Assembly: GCF_000003605.2 (NCBI RefSeq)
Contig: NW_003141315.1
Location: 156,623 to 193,371 of the forward strand
Direction of reading: 5' to 3'
DNA: 36,749 nt
DNA from: Saccoglossus kowalevskii
Lineage: Eukaryota; Hemichordata; Enteropneusta; Harrimaniidae
Numbering within the stretch: position 1 is the first letter of the stretch; each line of letters starts with the position of its first letter. Shown in pieces: positions 1 to 13,100 of this stretch. The position numbers and the translations under genes were made by a program. A model generated the notes under the pieces. It searched no databases. It was given only the letters and a program-made list of their open reading frames with translations, and was not told the origin of the DNA.

Positions 1-1300
1 TCATATGCAAATGACTAATCTGTGAAACAAACAGGGGCGGAGACAAACCACTCAAATGTTGGAAACACTCATTGTGTGTCAGATAGCTACTGATAACACA
101 TCCTAACATTGCTTTGTCTTGAGTTTATCTTTGAAACTTATAGGCACACAGATTAAACCTGTGTTGTTGATTTTGGAAAACACTACTGAGGCTGCCTTGC
201 TTCCCTTCAGAAAATCTACATTTTAACTAACTTACATGACATTCTATGTTATGTTGACTTTATCACATGAAAGTTTATAGTGCATTTCATCAATTAATAA
301 ATAAATGTGAAAATCGTAATTTTCAACACAAATAATAGTCTCGCTACCTTAAGCTTATGTATAATTCGAATTGTTAAACTACTGATTAAAAAACATACAT
401 ATCGTGAATAAGCACAAAACAGACATACAAATCGGATTTTGTCCGTGATTTTGATTTACGTTTCAAATCTATATGTAAGACGGATTGATCCAGAAACCGA
501 CCGACATTGTGTTTGTGTTCAATACCCCATAACAGTTAATATGTAAATTTAAATTACAACGCAATTGAAGTTATTATTATGATGATCATGATGAAACTAG
601 TAAAGTTACTACGCACGTATGTAGCCCCATATTCTCAAGTGTCAATCTGAGAGATATCACTGCAATTATACGCACTACTCGCTTATTTTTAGTAGCCAAT
701 GACCTATTATATATTAGTACAGTCTTGACACTCGACAGATAAAGAGACTCGAGCGATTGCGTTTATTTGATTGATGAATATTGCAAGCATCAATTCATAC
801 ACTGTACAATATACTTATCCTGACGCTGACACATTTACAGGTTTAAGAGGCTCATTATAGACTTACGATTGACCTTTAGCTTATAATATGCCATTATTAG
901 AATTTATTTGATATGAAATATGCATCGAATGACATACGTATTTATAGAAATAAAGTATTTAAGAAGTTAAAACAAAACACAATAATCTGAAATAAATCTA
1001 TACGTGTTCAGAATATGTCAACTTTCCAGTATTTATACAAACATTACGGTGTATCACCATATTAATATTGCCATATAATCAAAGTGAAACTACATTATGA
1101 CTTCGTGTGAAATCCGTTAATGTTGTAACAGCACAATATACCTTTAATTTAAGATGTTTTATGTGAATGACGTTTAATTGATAAACAATAAATCGTCTTG
1201 AATCGTGACGCAATGTGTTTGTTATTGTACATGTAACTGATGCATATTAATTACAACCTATGCAGTATGGACCTGTCCTTGTAATGGTATATTGTTTTTA
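1..1300. other. Non-coding AT-rich stretch
   Basis: No open frame of useful length, no splice-flanked exon and no repeat structure was found before the satellite starts. It is ordinary AT-rich intergenic sequence as far as can be read. Confidence 0.6.
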
Positions 1301-1974
1301 TGTTATAATTACGCTATAATTGTTATAATTACGCTATAATTGTTATAATTACGCTATAATTGTTATAATTACGCTATAATTGTTATAATTACGCTATAAT
1401 TGTTATAATTACGCTATAATTGTTATAATTACGCTATAATTGTTATAATTACGCTATAATTATTATAATTATGCTATAATTGTTATAATTACGCTATAAT
1501 TATTATAATTATGCTATAATTGTTATAATAACGCTATAATTGTTATAATTACGCTATAATTATTATAATTACGCTATAATTGTTATAGTTACGCTATAAT
1601 TGTTATAATTACGCTATAATTGTTATAATAACGCTATAATTGTTATATAACGCTATAATTGTTATAATTACGCTATAATTATTATAATTACGCTATAATT
1701 GTTATAATTACGCTATAATTATTATAATTACGCTATAATTGTTATAATAACGCTATAATTGTTATAATTACGCTATAATTATTATAATTACGCTATAATT
1801 GTTATAGTTACGCTATAATTGTTATAATTACGCTATAATTGTTATAATAACGCTATAATTGTTATATAACGCTATAATTGTTATAATTACGCTATAATTA
1901 TTATAATTACGCTATAATTGTTATAATTACGCTATAATTATTATAATTACGCTATAATTGTTATAATTACGCTA
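1301..1974. repeat. 20-bp AT-rich satellite array (~34 copies)
   Basis: Head-to-tail copies of TGTTATAATTACGCTATAAT run for about 674 bp. Variants are TATTATAATT, TGTTATAATA, TGTTATAGTT and one 19-bp form, TGTTATATAACGCTATAAT. The first eight units are nearly identical, so that part expanded recently. The later part repeats as a larger block (see the 219-bp higher-order entry). The array ends abruptly at GCTAAAATAC. No coding potential. Confidence 0.97.
1561..1974. repeat. 219-bp higher-order repeat inside the satellite
   Basis: The variant pattern beginning with TATTATAATT at 1561 restarts at 1780 in the same order: G-to-A start variant, GTTATAGTT, plain unit, GTTATAATA, 19-bp unit, then alternating plain and TATTATAATT units. 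Eleven monomers, ten of 20 bp and one of 19 bp, give exactly 219 bp. The second block is cut short at 1974 (about 195 bp). Confidence 0.9.
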
Positions 1975-3874
1975 AAATACATGTCATTTCAAATTGAATA
2001 TTTCCGATGAGCTAAAACGTAAACAATTAACATATTAGCAACACTAGTAAAACATAGACATTCCGGTAAAAACAGTAGACGTACGATAACCGTTTATGTG
2101 ACGTATTAACAACGGTGTGAATTCGAGGATTTTAGTAAATAACGCTCTACAGTTTTTGTTACGTTTTTATAAAAAGGGGTCTAATGAAATCGACATTACT
2201 GTTTTTGTATAGTTGAATTGCACTAAATTCATTATTAACTTAAAACAGCCCCGCTCACGGGAAAACATTGCATAATATAATATTACTATAGCATTACTAT
2301 ACCTCCCAAGCGACTATAGTGTAAAACACACCAGGAAATTCAAACATCCGATGACGTATCATTATTGGTGGTGACGTACTGCACATATTTTTATTTATTA
2401 GCTCATTATAATATTCGAATGTTAATTAATGTTACAGACTACCAAGGAAATAATTGCCGCAATTGTTAGCTAAAATCAAATAAATTAAATAATTAATTAA
2501 ATCAACAAAATGTGTCAATATATGGTCAGGGAATTGTGAACAAAAAAATAACCATTGTGATATGTACAGAAGTCGGTTAACATATGACAATTCGAACATC
2601 AAGTCTTCACAGTTAATATTACCCGTGAGGAACAAGTAAAAGGATAATCTTAATTTAGTAATAAATAAATTGAGATTCAAATACCAGATGTTGTTGTATA
2701 CGTAAGCATGTGGGCGAATGCAACAAGTGATATTTGTACATGTTTCACTTTTATTATTTTACATTATTATCTCATGTGCAGTTGGTATTTGTGCTTGTCT
2801 GTTTAATGTGACTAGAATCTCGTACAGTTACGAAAGATTGATTTCAGTCTTTCTAAGGCAGCCTTTTATGTAGACATGTTGTATCGCAAAATTATATCCT
2901 CAGCCGGAGAATATTGAAAATATAACGTTTTTGAGCCAGCATCTTCGTAGAAGAATTATCCTATTTACCCAGATGTATCAAATCGGGAGACAGAAATCTG
3001 GATCAGCCATATTTAATGTTGCAAACAAATTTTCTAATTCAAAAATTTGGATAACAGCAAATAAGAATAGGTGATTTTTTTAATGTGCGTCATTGTCGAC
3101 AATCAATTTGAAATATTTATTCGAAATAACAGGAGGAATATTTAACATTCAACCGAAATGTAAAATCTAGTAGAATGTACTAATACAACTACTATCACAT
3201 TCTATTTAATAGAAAAATACAACTTCTATTGACCTGTGCATTGCGTTACTGTACACATCTCATATCAGACACTTATCAAAACTGAATATATGATTACAAC
3301 TGTACCTTATAATACAATGATGTATGCCATGCATGTATAAAGTTACATGGTTTCACAACGAAAGTTGTACATCCCACGCTCATTGTGTCAAAATGTTTAA
3401 TCCGTAGTGTCGATACTTTTATCTGTGATTGTTACTAAAGAACGAACGTCATGACAATTCGATAAAATATAATGTAGCATATATATCCCTTTGTCAAAAT
3501 AGCCTGGGCTCAAATAGTTAGAATCGATAACAACATGAATTAAACAAATGACTCTAATACATGCAATGCATCAGACATACTTACATATCAACAGAACAAG
3601 TTTAAGGCTTTTAACCATATTCATGAACGCATCGACGAAAAAGTCTCGGAAAAAGAAAAAAAAGTTAGAAAGAACAAGCTGAATAACACAATAGGCCTAG
3701 CCACTCGAGCTTAAACCCGAGACAACATTCCTCATTCGCTCTATATTGTTTCACTGTTGTACACAAATTAACAAACTTCATCAATATCATACACGAACGA
3801 ATTGATTTTGTTGTCTGTTTGAATGCAAATAATAAATAAATTTAAGGTTGAATTTAACTTGAATTACGGATACA
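1975..3874. other. Non-coding stretch downstream of the expansin-like gene
   Basis: AT-rich sequence with no supported exon. A minus-strand open frame at 2432-2680 is hydrophobic and AT-driven, and I do not treat it as a gene. The 3' UTR and polyadenylation site of the minus-strand expansin-like gene should lie here. A minus-strand AATAAA (TTTATT on the plus strand) occurs near 3115 and an ATTAAA near 3399; neither can be confirmed. Confidence 0.5.
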
Positions 3875-4147
3875 TCACACCGGGAACTGAACATCACTTT
3901 CTATTATGGCGGAATCATCAATGGCTTCTATGATGAATAAGACTTCATGTGAATTGTCCGATTTTATTCTTAGCTTGAAAGGAGCTGGAATGTTACCCAA
4001 GCCCCAGGCTTTGTCAAAATAGTTACTCCACTGCAACCTTGGGAGATTAATACAATTTCCTGCAAGATACACACACACTGTCGCAATTGGGTATCGATGA
4101 TTCTTTATCAATATGCTCCAGGCGTGGCTTGTACTTCCTATGGAAAA
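3875..4147 (-). CDS. Exon 8: CBM63-like expansin C-terminal domain and stop
   Basis: 273 bp including the stop, acceptor CATATAACAG behind a T-rich tract, phase 0. It encodes 90 residues: AWSILIKNHRYPIATVCVYL, then NLPRLQWSNYFD, then the terminal VQFPV before TGA. The N-H-x-Y-P-I strand, the aromatic W/Y residues and the final V-Q-F-P end match the expansin C-terminal (CBM63) domain. Stopping right after VQFP is usual for the family. Confidence 0.85.
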   Translation of the reverse strand, partial: FSIGSTSHAWSILIKNHRYPIATVCVYLAGNCINLPRLQWSNYFDKAWGLGNIPAPFKLRIKSDNSHEVLFIIEAIDDSAIIESDVQFPV

Positions 4148-7100
4148 CTGTTATATGAAAAAAAAGATATAACCAATGTATACATATAATTATCGATAAA
4201 GCGGATTTAGTTTTAATTGAAAGTCACAGAATAATACATGCGAGAGTTCCCGAACTATTCGGGATATTTATTCATGAAACATCTAATTATCAAACAATAC
4301 AATGCTGATATACCGTGAATGGAAGATGGCCGCTGGAATCCCGTTGAGATCGTGAGAGCCGTGCGTTTCGATTTTTTTTCTTAACTGGCGCTCTCTTTCT
4401 CGCTGATCAGATCATTTGTGTACCGCTATTCGATATTGGTTAAGCTCTCTGCTCTCTCCGATATCTCAGCGACTATTTGCGTCTAAAGAGCATTCTAGTA
4501 CGATTGGATTACCTTATCTCACGTTTATGTATTACCGACTATTTTTGGCAGGCATGGTCGCAATGATGTTTCAGACGAACCAGCACGAACCCTAACCCGA
4601 AATAGTCAGATTGAAGTGCCACAGTTCGAGTTCTGTGAGAACAAACGTAATCTTCTAGAGGTACATTTAGATAGTAGAAATCGTGCATTAAGTTCACGGA
4701 ATACAATACCTGAAACATCATGTAGCCTTTGACTACACATGGTACAGGTCGCCAAAACACATCAACATAACCATTAATATCAAGCACAGACCCCAGTAGA
4801 GCATTGTAAGCTGATTCACTCAAAAGCAGATCAGTAGAACTACAATCACCACAGCTGTCAGCTACCATAACATTCAGACAAACTCCATTGGTTCCGATAA
4901 CTTCCAAACATGCACCACACATCTAGATATGAAATAGAGTTTTGAATGGCGGCTATTAGACATCCATACCAGAGTATATTAGGTTTAAATCGCATTTAAT
5001 TTCCATTGATAGATATATAGATAGATACAAAGATATAAATGAACCAGGAGCGGTCCTACTGCATAACACTAATATTTAACTCACTTAAACATTAGATGGA
5101 TAAGTTCATATTTCAGCTGGTTTCATTGTACTTTTCGTCGTACTACTCGGAACATATGTAGTGATTATCACATCTAATGGTTTGAGTAAGTAGTTTTATG
5201 ACTCGGGTTTGATCTGTTTGCAACCTGTCGAATCTGATGGCTTTTCCAAGCGATTTCCATTGTCATTTGTGGTTGCGACATTGAACAATGAGCCAGACCT
5301 CACCGTGGTCAGTCTGAATTCCATTCCTCGCATACAAAGAGTTGGTGAAAGTTATCCGTTTGTTGGAAAATTGTTACAGCTTGCTGGCGATGTTGAAAGT
5401 AATCCATGATCCTATTCCGACATTATTAAAGCCATGCAAGCCATGAAATGTGAATTACTGGAAGAAGTCAGAGGCACGGGTAGGAAACTTAGTAATGAAC
5501 TTTCAGGCCCATTTATACCCCCTTCCAATCATCAATCACCAAGATTTAAAGAGGGAAATCACCAATCACCAGGAATTCTAATTCCCTATTAACCAATCAC
5601 CAGGAACTCCAATTACCTATTCACTAATCACCAGGAATTGTTGTTGAATATAAAAGCATTTATTGAAGATATTTGACATTAACTTTGATTGCTGGTCAGA
5701 CCTAGTAGTTAGACATACATTTCTTAACTCATCTTTCTGTTTGAAACTATCTATCTCCTCCGTTTCTAAACTGCTGTTCTCGTCATTACTGCAGTCGTCC
5801 CTTTGTGCAACAATTTCCCTAGTTGCTTTCTGTTTAGGAGCCAACCTATCTTGCACACACTGCTTTTCTTTGTTCAGCAATTCATAAAATTAACTTCTTT
5901 GTGTTATCGACTTCCTCAGTTTCTGAATCACTAGTTTTCATCACTACTATATTCTTCTCTCTGCACATCAGTTTTCTCAGATGTGCTCTTCTCAACACCT
6001 GACCCATCTGACAAATCATGTCTCTCTCTATGCAATATTTCACCAATTGGTATCTTCTTCTCGTATAGACTCAGTGATCTTATACTTTGTGTTTTCTTGT
6101 CGGATTGATCTTTGTCTAACAACTTTCCCATTGTCAACAGCCCAATTTCTCATTTTCTATTGATCCTCTTTTCTCATGGTACAACTGGTAATGGTTGAGG
6201 CTTTGAACTGTCTCAAAATGAGACTTGGTTTGTGGTTTGTGGATAAAAACGATGACGGACTGATGAAGTAATAGACTGACCAATTATATGATCTTTTCAA
6301 ACTTTCTTTAATTGTGTTCCCAAATGATCTGGCATACTGATACAAAATAAACAACTAAATTAAATAAAGATGACGAAAAATAGTTTGTCAAATAAATATA
6401 ATATCAAAGAAAGCATAGAAAAACTCTTGTGTGCTGAGTAATGGAGACACATTCAAAATTATTGTACTTGAGATATTGATGGAAAAGCTTAAAACTAATT
6501 ATGCAAAACAGATAATTAATATGAACAGATTTCAGTGTAAAACTAATAAGGTCTGTGCAATGTAACAGACCATCCATGTAGCAAGTTTCATTTCAATGAG
6601 ATTAAAACCCAAATAATATATTATGCTTATCAAGGAATTAATATCAACAGATTTTAACCTAAAATTAAACAGGTTTGTAAATTGCATATATAGCCAAATA
6701 ATGACTTTAACTTAAATTTAGAAATTAGTAAATATGAGGGGAAGGGGGTTCATAAGTATGTAAATAATTTGCACATTAAAAAGTATTCTCAAATGAATAA
6801 TTCAAATTTAATTCTAATAATATACGTCCCTGTAGAACAGGGGAAAAACGCTTCGATATTTTTTCCTTATCTGCTATACATTATTAAAAGTATTTCCTAG
6901 ACACACCAACAAAGCACAGGCGCTCGGAACGTTTCTTGGATAATACAAAATGACCTAAAGTAGGGTCTGCATGGTTAGTCAGTCGCCGGTACATTCGCCT
7001 ACCACTCATATAATAACAAGACGGTGCCAGCGAAATTCGAAAGCCAACTGTTTAGCCAAAACTCAGGTAGTTAGCCAATTCGCTAGCGAGTTTGCAAATT

Positions 7101-10100
7101 GGCTGCCCCAATACTTCTGAGACTTGCTGTAATCATTATAGAACAGTAGATTTGATTGGCAAAAGATCACCATACACCTCGAAGAATTGATCAATGGGAA
7201 GAACTCTCTCATACTACAAGTACACGAGTGTATAAAAAATCAGGTGTACCGATTTTAAACTCTTTGTGGCGAAATTCAGCGTGCAATACAGAGAACAGGA
7301 AAGTCAAAGAACGCATAACGCGAAATTAAAAGTTGCGGGAACGTATCACCGGGAATTCACTACACCCAGTAACGTAGAACGAGGAATTAGCTGAGAACGA
7401 ATCACCATGAATAACAAATCCCGAGAACGCATCACCAGGAATTAAAAGCCCTCATAACGGATAACGAAAAAAGTATAAAGGGGCCTGAACTTTCTGAGCT
7501 AAAAGCGAAGCAGTGTGAACTTTTTTCGACATGGGAAAACCTTGATAAGCAATTTAATTCACTGCGATCTACAGTAAATCATATCCAGTCTGAAGTTGAC
7601 AATTTAAAGGAAAGTGGCCACGTTAACCAACTCGATTATGATGCGTTAGATCAAAAAATGGATAATATTTTGTGTCGTATGGAAGAGGTTGAACGCGATG
7701 CTGATTCTTTGGAAAAATTCTCGAGAAGAGATAACATCAGGCTGTATGATATTTCGGAAACAGAAAATGAAACAAATGATGTCTGCAAAGACAAAGTGGT
7801 GGAAGTATTAAATCGCTATGCAACGTCAAAGAAATGGGTCAAACGTGATATCGTTAGAGCCCATCGTACAGTGCAGCAGAAACAAAGAGGACGTGTTCGC
7901 TCGATTAATGTTAAATTTCATCATGGTGAAGACAAGGTGATTGCTTGGGCCGCAAGACCAGAGCTGAACAAATCGGACATTGGTATCGGTAACGATTTAA
8001 CAAGGAGACAGCGGGCAACTCTAGCAGAGTTAAGGAGAGATGGTAAAAGAGACTATTTTAAACGTGGTAAACTTTTTATTGAAGATCGCACTTCTCCGTC
8101 ACCTACAACTGGCACTGTCGCTACGCATTTGACATCGGCATTAACCACACCAATTCAAGCACCATCACCAGCAATTAATCAGATGGATTGTAACCAGGCT
8201 ACCGGGGAACGTGCGAGAACTCGTTCTCAGGTTAAACATAGCGCACCGATTACTCACGAATAACGTTTAGGCCATGGCTCTCAGAAAGTGAGATTTATTT
8301 TGTGAAATGTACGGGGTCTGAAACAAAAACCTTTGAATCCAGATTTAGTTAATTATTTGTTATCTGTTGATGGTATTACCATTATAGAAACTTGGGTTGA
8401 AAACGAAGGCCAGTTTGATGATAACTTTCCCGGTTTCAGGGCATTTAGTACATGGCGTCAAAAAAGGGCTCATCGTGGTAGATTTGCGGGGGGTATTTGT
8501 GTATTAATTAAAAGTTATCTGGTCAAATACATCAAGCAGGTTCATTGTGATTTACAAGACTGTGTTTTCTTTTATTTGATGGGTTTATTTTTGATTTTAC
8601 AAAAGATTTACTTTCTGTCAGTCCGTATATACCTCCTCAATATTCTACTTTTTACGATGGTATGGGTGTAGAAAATGGTATTGAATTGTTTGAATCTGGT
8701 TTACTCGATGTTTTAGGAAATTTTCCCGATGTACATGTCATTGTTTCTGGCGATTTAAATGCAAGAAAAGACGGGGAACATGATTACATTTTTGATGACA
8801 GCCCTTCTTTTGTGATCAGTGATGTAACGGAATATGAAGAAGATAATTTCGCATTACCACGTGTTTCTAAAGACAAGGGCATTAACACTTTTAGACGGGC
8901 GTTGTTGTCCCTTTGCATCACTTTCAATTTACACATGTTAAACGTCAGGGCGCGGTCGGATAAAAATAACGGGGATTTAACTTGTCTTTCACATTCTGGT
9001 GCCAGATTATGTTTTAGTATCCACATCATTGTATTACAATTTGTTAAATTTCAATATTCCGTTACGCATTGAATCAGATCACTTACCACTTACTTTTGAC
9101 ATTATACTGTCTGGTTTAAACAAAAATACTGAGCCCAACTGTGAATCCCCAAATGGTATAAGTAAATGTGTGTGGTCTGCGGACCGTGCCGATGTATTTA
9201 GGGATATTGTTAAGGTAGAAGGTAACAAGGCTGGCCTAAATGTTAGCATTGATGACCCGGCCACAGATATTAACCACTTTATTAATTTATTTAGTGGAGT
9301 TTGTGTTGCCACGGCAACGAAATGTAGCATGGTTAAAAGAGTTGGTACTCGGGGGCAAGCTGGTCGTCGGCAACCTGCGTGGTTTGCAGAGTCATGAAAA
9401 AGCAAAAATGTGATTTGTTAAGGCTCTTTCGTCGGGAGGGAAAGTTAAATATTCTGTGGGAGTATAAAGATTTGAGAAATCGTTTTAGGTCTCTATGCAG
9501 GATGAAGAAAAAAACAGTTTTTGAACATCGAAAGAGCCAGTTTGTTAAGGAGTCTTGCAGATCCCAATTCTTTTTGGTCAACACTTAGAAAAGTAAATTC
9601 ATCATATACCCCTTTACATTCCAATATACATTCTGACCAGTGGTTTAATTACTTTAGTGGTTTATTTGACTGTAGTGGCGCTGATTACGATTGCCGAGTT
9701 AAAAACTATGTTGACCGAGGTGGATGATATTTTGCCAGATGTTGATTATGAGCTTGAATTGATTAATTACCCAATTAGCACGGAGGAAATTATGCTAGGC
9801 ATAGCCAGTCTTAAAGGGGGCGAGTCGGGGGGGGGGGCAGATGGCCTGCTTGGTGAATTATTTAAGACAACAAGTAATTTTATTATCCCCTATCTCCAAG
9901 CCGGGTTTCGTAAAGGTTATTCAACAATAAATAATGTATTTATTTTGCAGGCAATCATTCAAAAGTATATTACCAGAAAAAAGGGAAATTCTATTGTGCC
10001 TTTAATGATTTTTCCAAAGCCTTTGACACTTTAGAGCGTCAAAGGCTTTGGTATATTCTATTAAAGGGTGGTATCAGGGGGAAAATGTTCAAAACGTTAT

Positions 10101-13100
10101 TTAATATTTATAGTAATGTCAAAGCATGTGTGAAATCTATAAATGTTTTCACAAAATTCTTTGACTGTCCCGTTGGTGTTAGACAGGGGTGCATGCTGAG
10201 CCCTTTCCTTTTTTTCGTTTTTTATAAATGAGTTGGCTACTCATTTGCAGAAATCAGGGCAGATGGGGATTCAGTTATCTCCCGATCTCGTTGAAATTCT
10301 GTGTTTATTATTTCCAGACGATGTTATTTTATTTTCTGATTCGATTATTGGGCTACAGAGGCTGTTGAATAACTTAAGTGAATACTGTAATCTTTGGAAA
10401 AAATTTCCATAACTAAAATTGTTGTTTTTAAAGGGGGAGGTAGGATTTCAAGTACTGAAAAGTGGTTTTATAATAACAAAAGACTAGATGTTGTTTCATA
10501 TTATAGGTATTTGGGAGTGCTGTTTTCCTGTCGGTTAAATTGGCCCAGTGCTACAAAATACTCGCCCAACAGGCTAAAATGTCGTTAATGTGTTTACGCA
10601 AGCGCGTCAGTAAATTAGGCCCCTTGCCCTATGAACATTTCTTTAAAATTTTTGATACTATGATTACCCCTATTTTAACTTACGGGTCTGAAACGCTTGA
10701 ACGCGTCCAGCACCTTGCATGTAGAATGTTCTTGGGTGTTTCCCAAAATGCACCAAATTGTGCAGTATTAAGGAAGTGTGGGCGTTAAATAATTTTCCAT
10801 AGCACGGCAAAAAGATGCGTTAAATATTGGGTCAAGTTACTGAGTATTCCAGCACATAGATATCCCCGGAAATATTATGTTATGTTACTTCATCTAGATA
10901 TGTCCCAGACAAGATACAAATCAAATTGGGTGACCAATGTTAAACATTTATTATTTTCCTGTAATATGCATGAGGTGTGGGAGTCGCAAGAGATATCGAA
11001 CACAAGTAATTTTGTTTTTGTTTCTAGACTAAAATATCGTTCATACTTAGATTGGCAAGGAGATGTCACAACTTTGGACAAACTTAATAATTATTGTAAT
11101 TTTAAAACGCGGCTTGAGCCCGAGCGTTATTTGTTTGCTATTTCTATTCCCTATCATAGGTTTATGTTATCCCGTTTTCGGTGTCCTTCTCATTGTCTTA
11201 GAATCGAAAGCGACAGGAGAAATGATATCCCAAGAGATGACCGCCTTTGCCCACTTTGTGAAAACGTAGAAATTGAAGATGAATTACACTTTTTGTTGAT
11301 TTGTCCCTTCTTTGATGAATTTAGGAAAACATAATCCCTAGATATTATTTTACGCCGCCCTCACATAAGACGCTTCTAACCTTGTTATTGTCTGAAGACA
11401 GAAATGAATTCAAATCTCTTGCAGCCTTCCTTTTTCATTCCCTTAAATTACGTTATGAAATTTATAAACACAGCGTGTGACATTACTGTTTTTGTTACTT
11501 TATATTTTATCCATAGTTTATGTATTTTGGGCCACAGGCCTTTGATTGCAATAAAAACCATCACATAAGTTCATATGTGATATAATCGATGTTATATGCG
11601 CAACAGAATGGAAACTAGAAACTTACGTCTGCTGTGTAATCACCGATTCCCGTCACGTTGGCAAGCGAGTCGAATGGTCCCAAGGAGCATGCATCAAACG
11701 CCAGTGCCCTGGAAGCTGTTCCTATGACTGTGGCCTCTGTGTTGATGCATTGTGTTAACACATCGTTAGCTACAAAGTTAAAAGTATATGAATCTTATAC
11801 CAATAAACAATTTAGAAATTATCAAAGCATCGTTAAATTTATGTATAATGCACGAATTGGTAAATTTGGAATATCATTACAGAAAAATTCAATATATGTA
11901 TTTCCTGTGTACTAACGTTGAATAAACTGAATCATACGAAGAGACTCACCTGATTTACAAATTAATATTATGTTTATTTATTACCCAAACTTGTGAAAGA
12001 AAACCTGTTCATAATATGTGTATACATACTACTAGTCGGCTCTATGACTGTACCCGTTATGACGCCGATGCTCGCATACCCACTAAACGTTGTGAATGTT
12101 GCGTCTGAAGTTGGGTTACCTTCTATTGTCTCTCTGTATGTTGTCAATTCCAAAGATCGGTCTGTAAGAACAGAATTAAATTTCTATCAGTAGCAATAAC
12201 CAAATCCCAACTGTTCATTATTGTTTATATATTATAGTAAAATAATCGGGAAAATAATTTTATAAACCTAAGTTTGTGAACACGGGAATCAAACTACCCC
12301 AGGTTTATTGCAACAATTGTATATCGAGACTGGCGATATGATTTTTTCATTATCATAAATAATAATCTTGCACCCAATACCAGCAACTGAAAAGTATATA
12401 CATGGCACCAACACACTACTTGCTGTTGGACTTAACAACGAAATGTTTATTGACTTATGCAGTATTTTGATCAATTTATAAATAATTCAAATCCACCTTG
12501 CAAGAGTTGTAAGAAGAAATGTTCATACGCTCGTTTCATCTACACATTTGCGAACAGCAGCTATACGGTAATTAGCCATTACACAACTCGCAGGGCCAAG
12601 TTCCACTGAAAAGGGTTATCCGCTAGATTGTATTCGATTTTAAGTCGCACTATGAATGTAAAATACTACCCTAAGATTAACTGGCCTACTCACAATTTAA
12701 TCTACCAAACACTGGTGAGCCTAAGATTACAACGAGAAATCGAAATTCTTCCCATTACATGTAAAATAGATATAGAATAGTAATAGAATATTAGCAATTA
12801 TAAAAATATATTACTTTAGCATTGCATTTTCGGCAAGGTTAAACGCATTCGAATCTTTTAATTACATACACAAATGTACCTGTAGTGACGTCAAATGTCG
12901 AATATTCACTAAACCTTGATGCGACAGAAGTTGGGTTTCCCGTTGATGACGTCTCTGTTGTCATGCGTCGTGTTATCGGATAATTGTGTGTTTTTAAATT
13001 AGCACTTTCAAAATCGACCGGCTTTGTGAGATAGACTTATATAAAGAACAGCAACAATATTCATATTGCAAACAGAAAAATGGATACGTATATATTATGG

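Larger units (their letters stand above)
5505..7486. mobile_element. Non-autonomous hAT-like DNA transposon inside the LINE
   Basis: Imperfect terminal inverted repeats (AGGCCCATTTATAC at the left; GTATAAAGGGGCCT at the right) are flanked by a perfect 8-bp duplication, GAACTTTC, at 5497-5504 and 7487-7494. Removing the element plus one duplication copy restores the LINE ORF1 frame exactly. An 8-bp TSD is characteristic of hAT and a few other superfamilies. No transposase was recognised. Minus-strand frames at 5617-5880 and 5931-6354 are Ser/Glu/Lys-rich and of unknown origin. Both ends carry about 30-bp minisatellite arrays. Confidence 0.88.
5112..11564 (+). mobile_element. APE-type LINE (CR1/Nimb-like), decayed, with 12-bp TSD
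   Basis: Flanked by a perfect 12-bp direct repeat, ATAAGTTCATAT, at 5100-5111 and 11565-11576. It carries a 2A-like N-terminal peptide, an ORF1 with coiled coil and RNA-binding region, an ORF2 with endonuclease, reverse transcriptase and a C-terminal CCHC motif, and a 3' end GGGCCACAGGCC then TTGCAATAAA without a poly(A) tail. Net length is about 4.46 kb once the nested element is subtracted, near full length for this group. It lies antisense in intron 6 of the expansin-like gene. Many frameshifts and stops show it is dead. The clade is uncertain. Confidence 0.92.

Noticed and set aside
1301-1974. The tandem array as a CRISPR or origin-like iteron set
   Set aside because: There are no spacers between units and the surroundings are animal nuclear DNA. 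It is a simple satellite.
2432-2680. 82-residue hydrophobic minus-strand open frame
   Set aside because: Residues reflect AT-rich sequence. No start context, splice signals or family.
8784-9405. Minus-strand open frames within the LINE
   Set aside because: Antisense shadows of the endonuclease and linker coding sequence.
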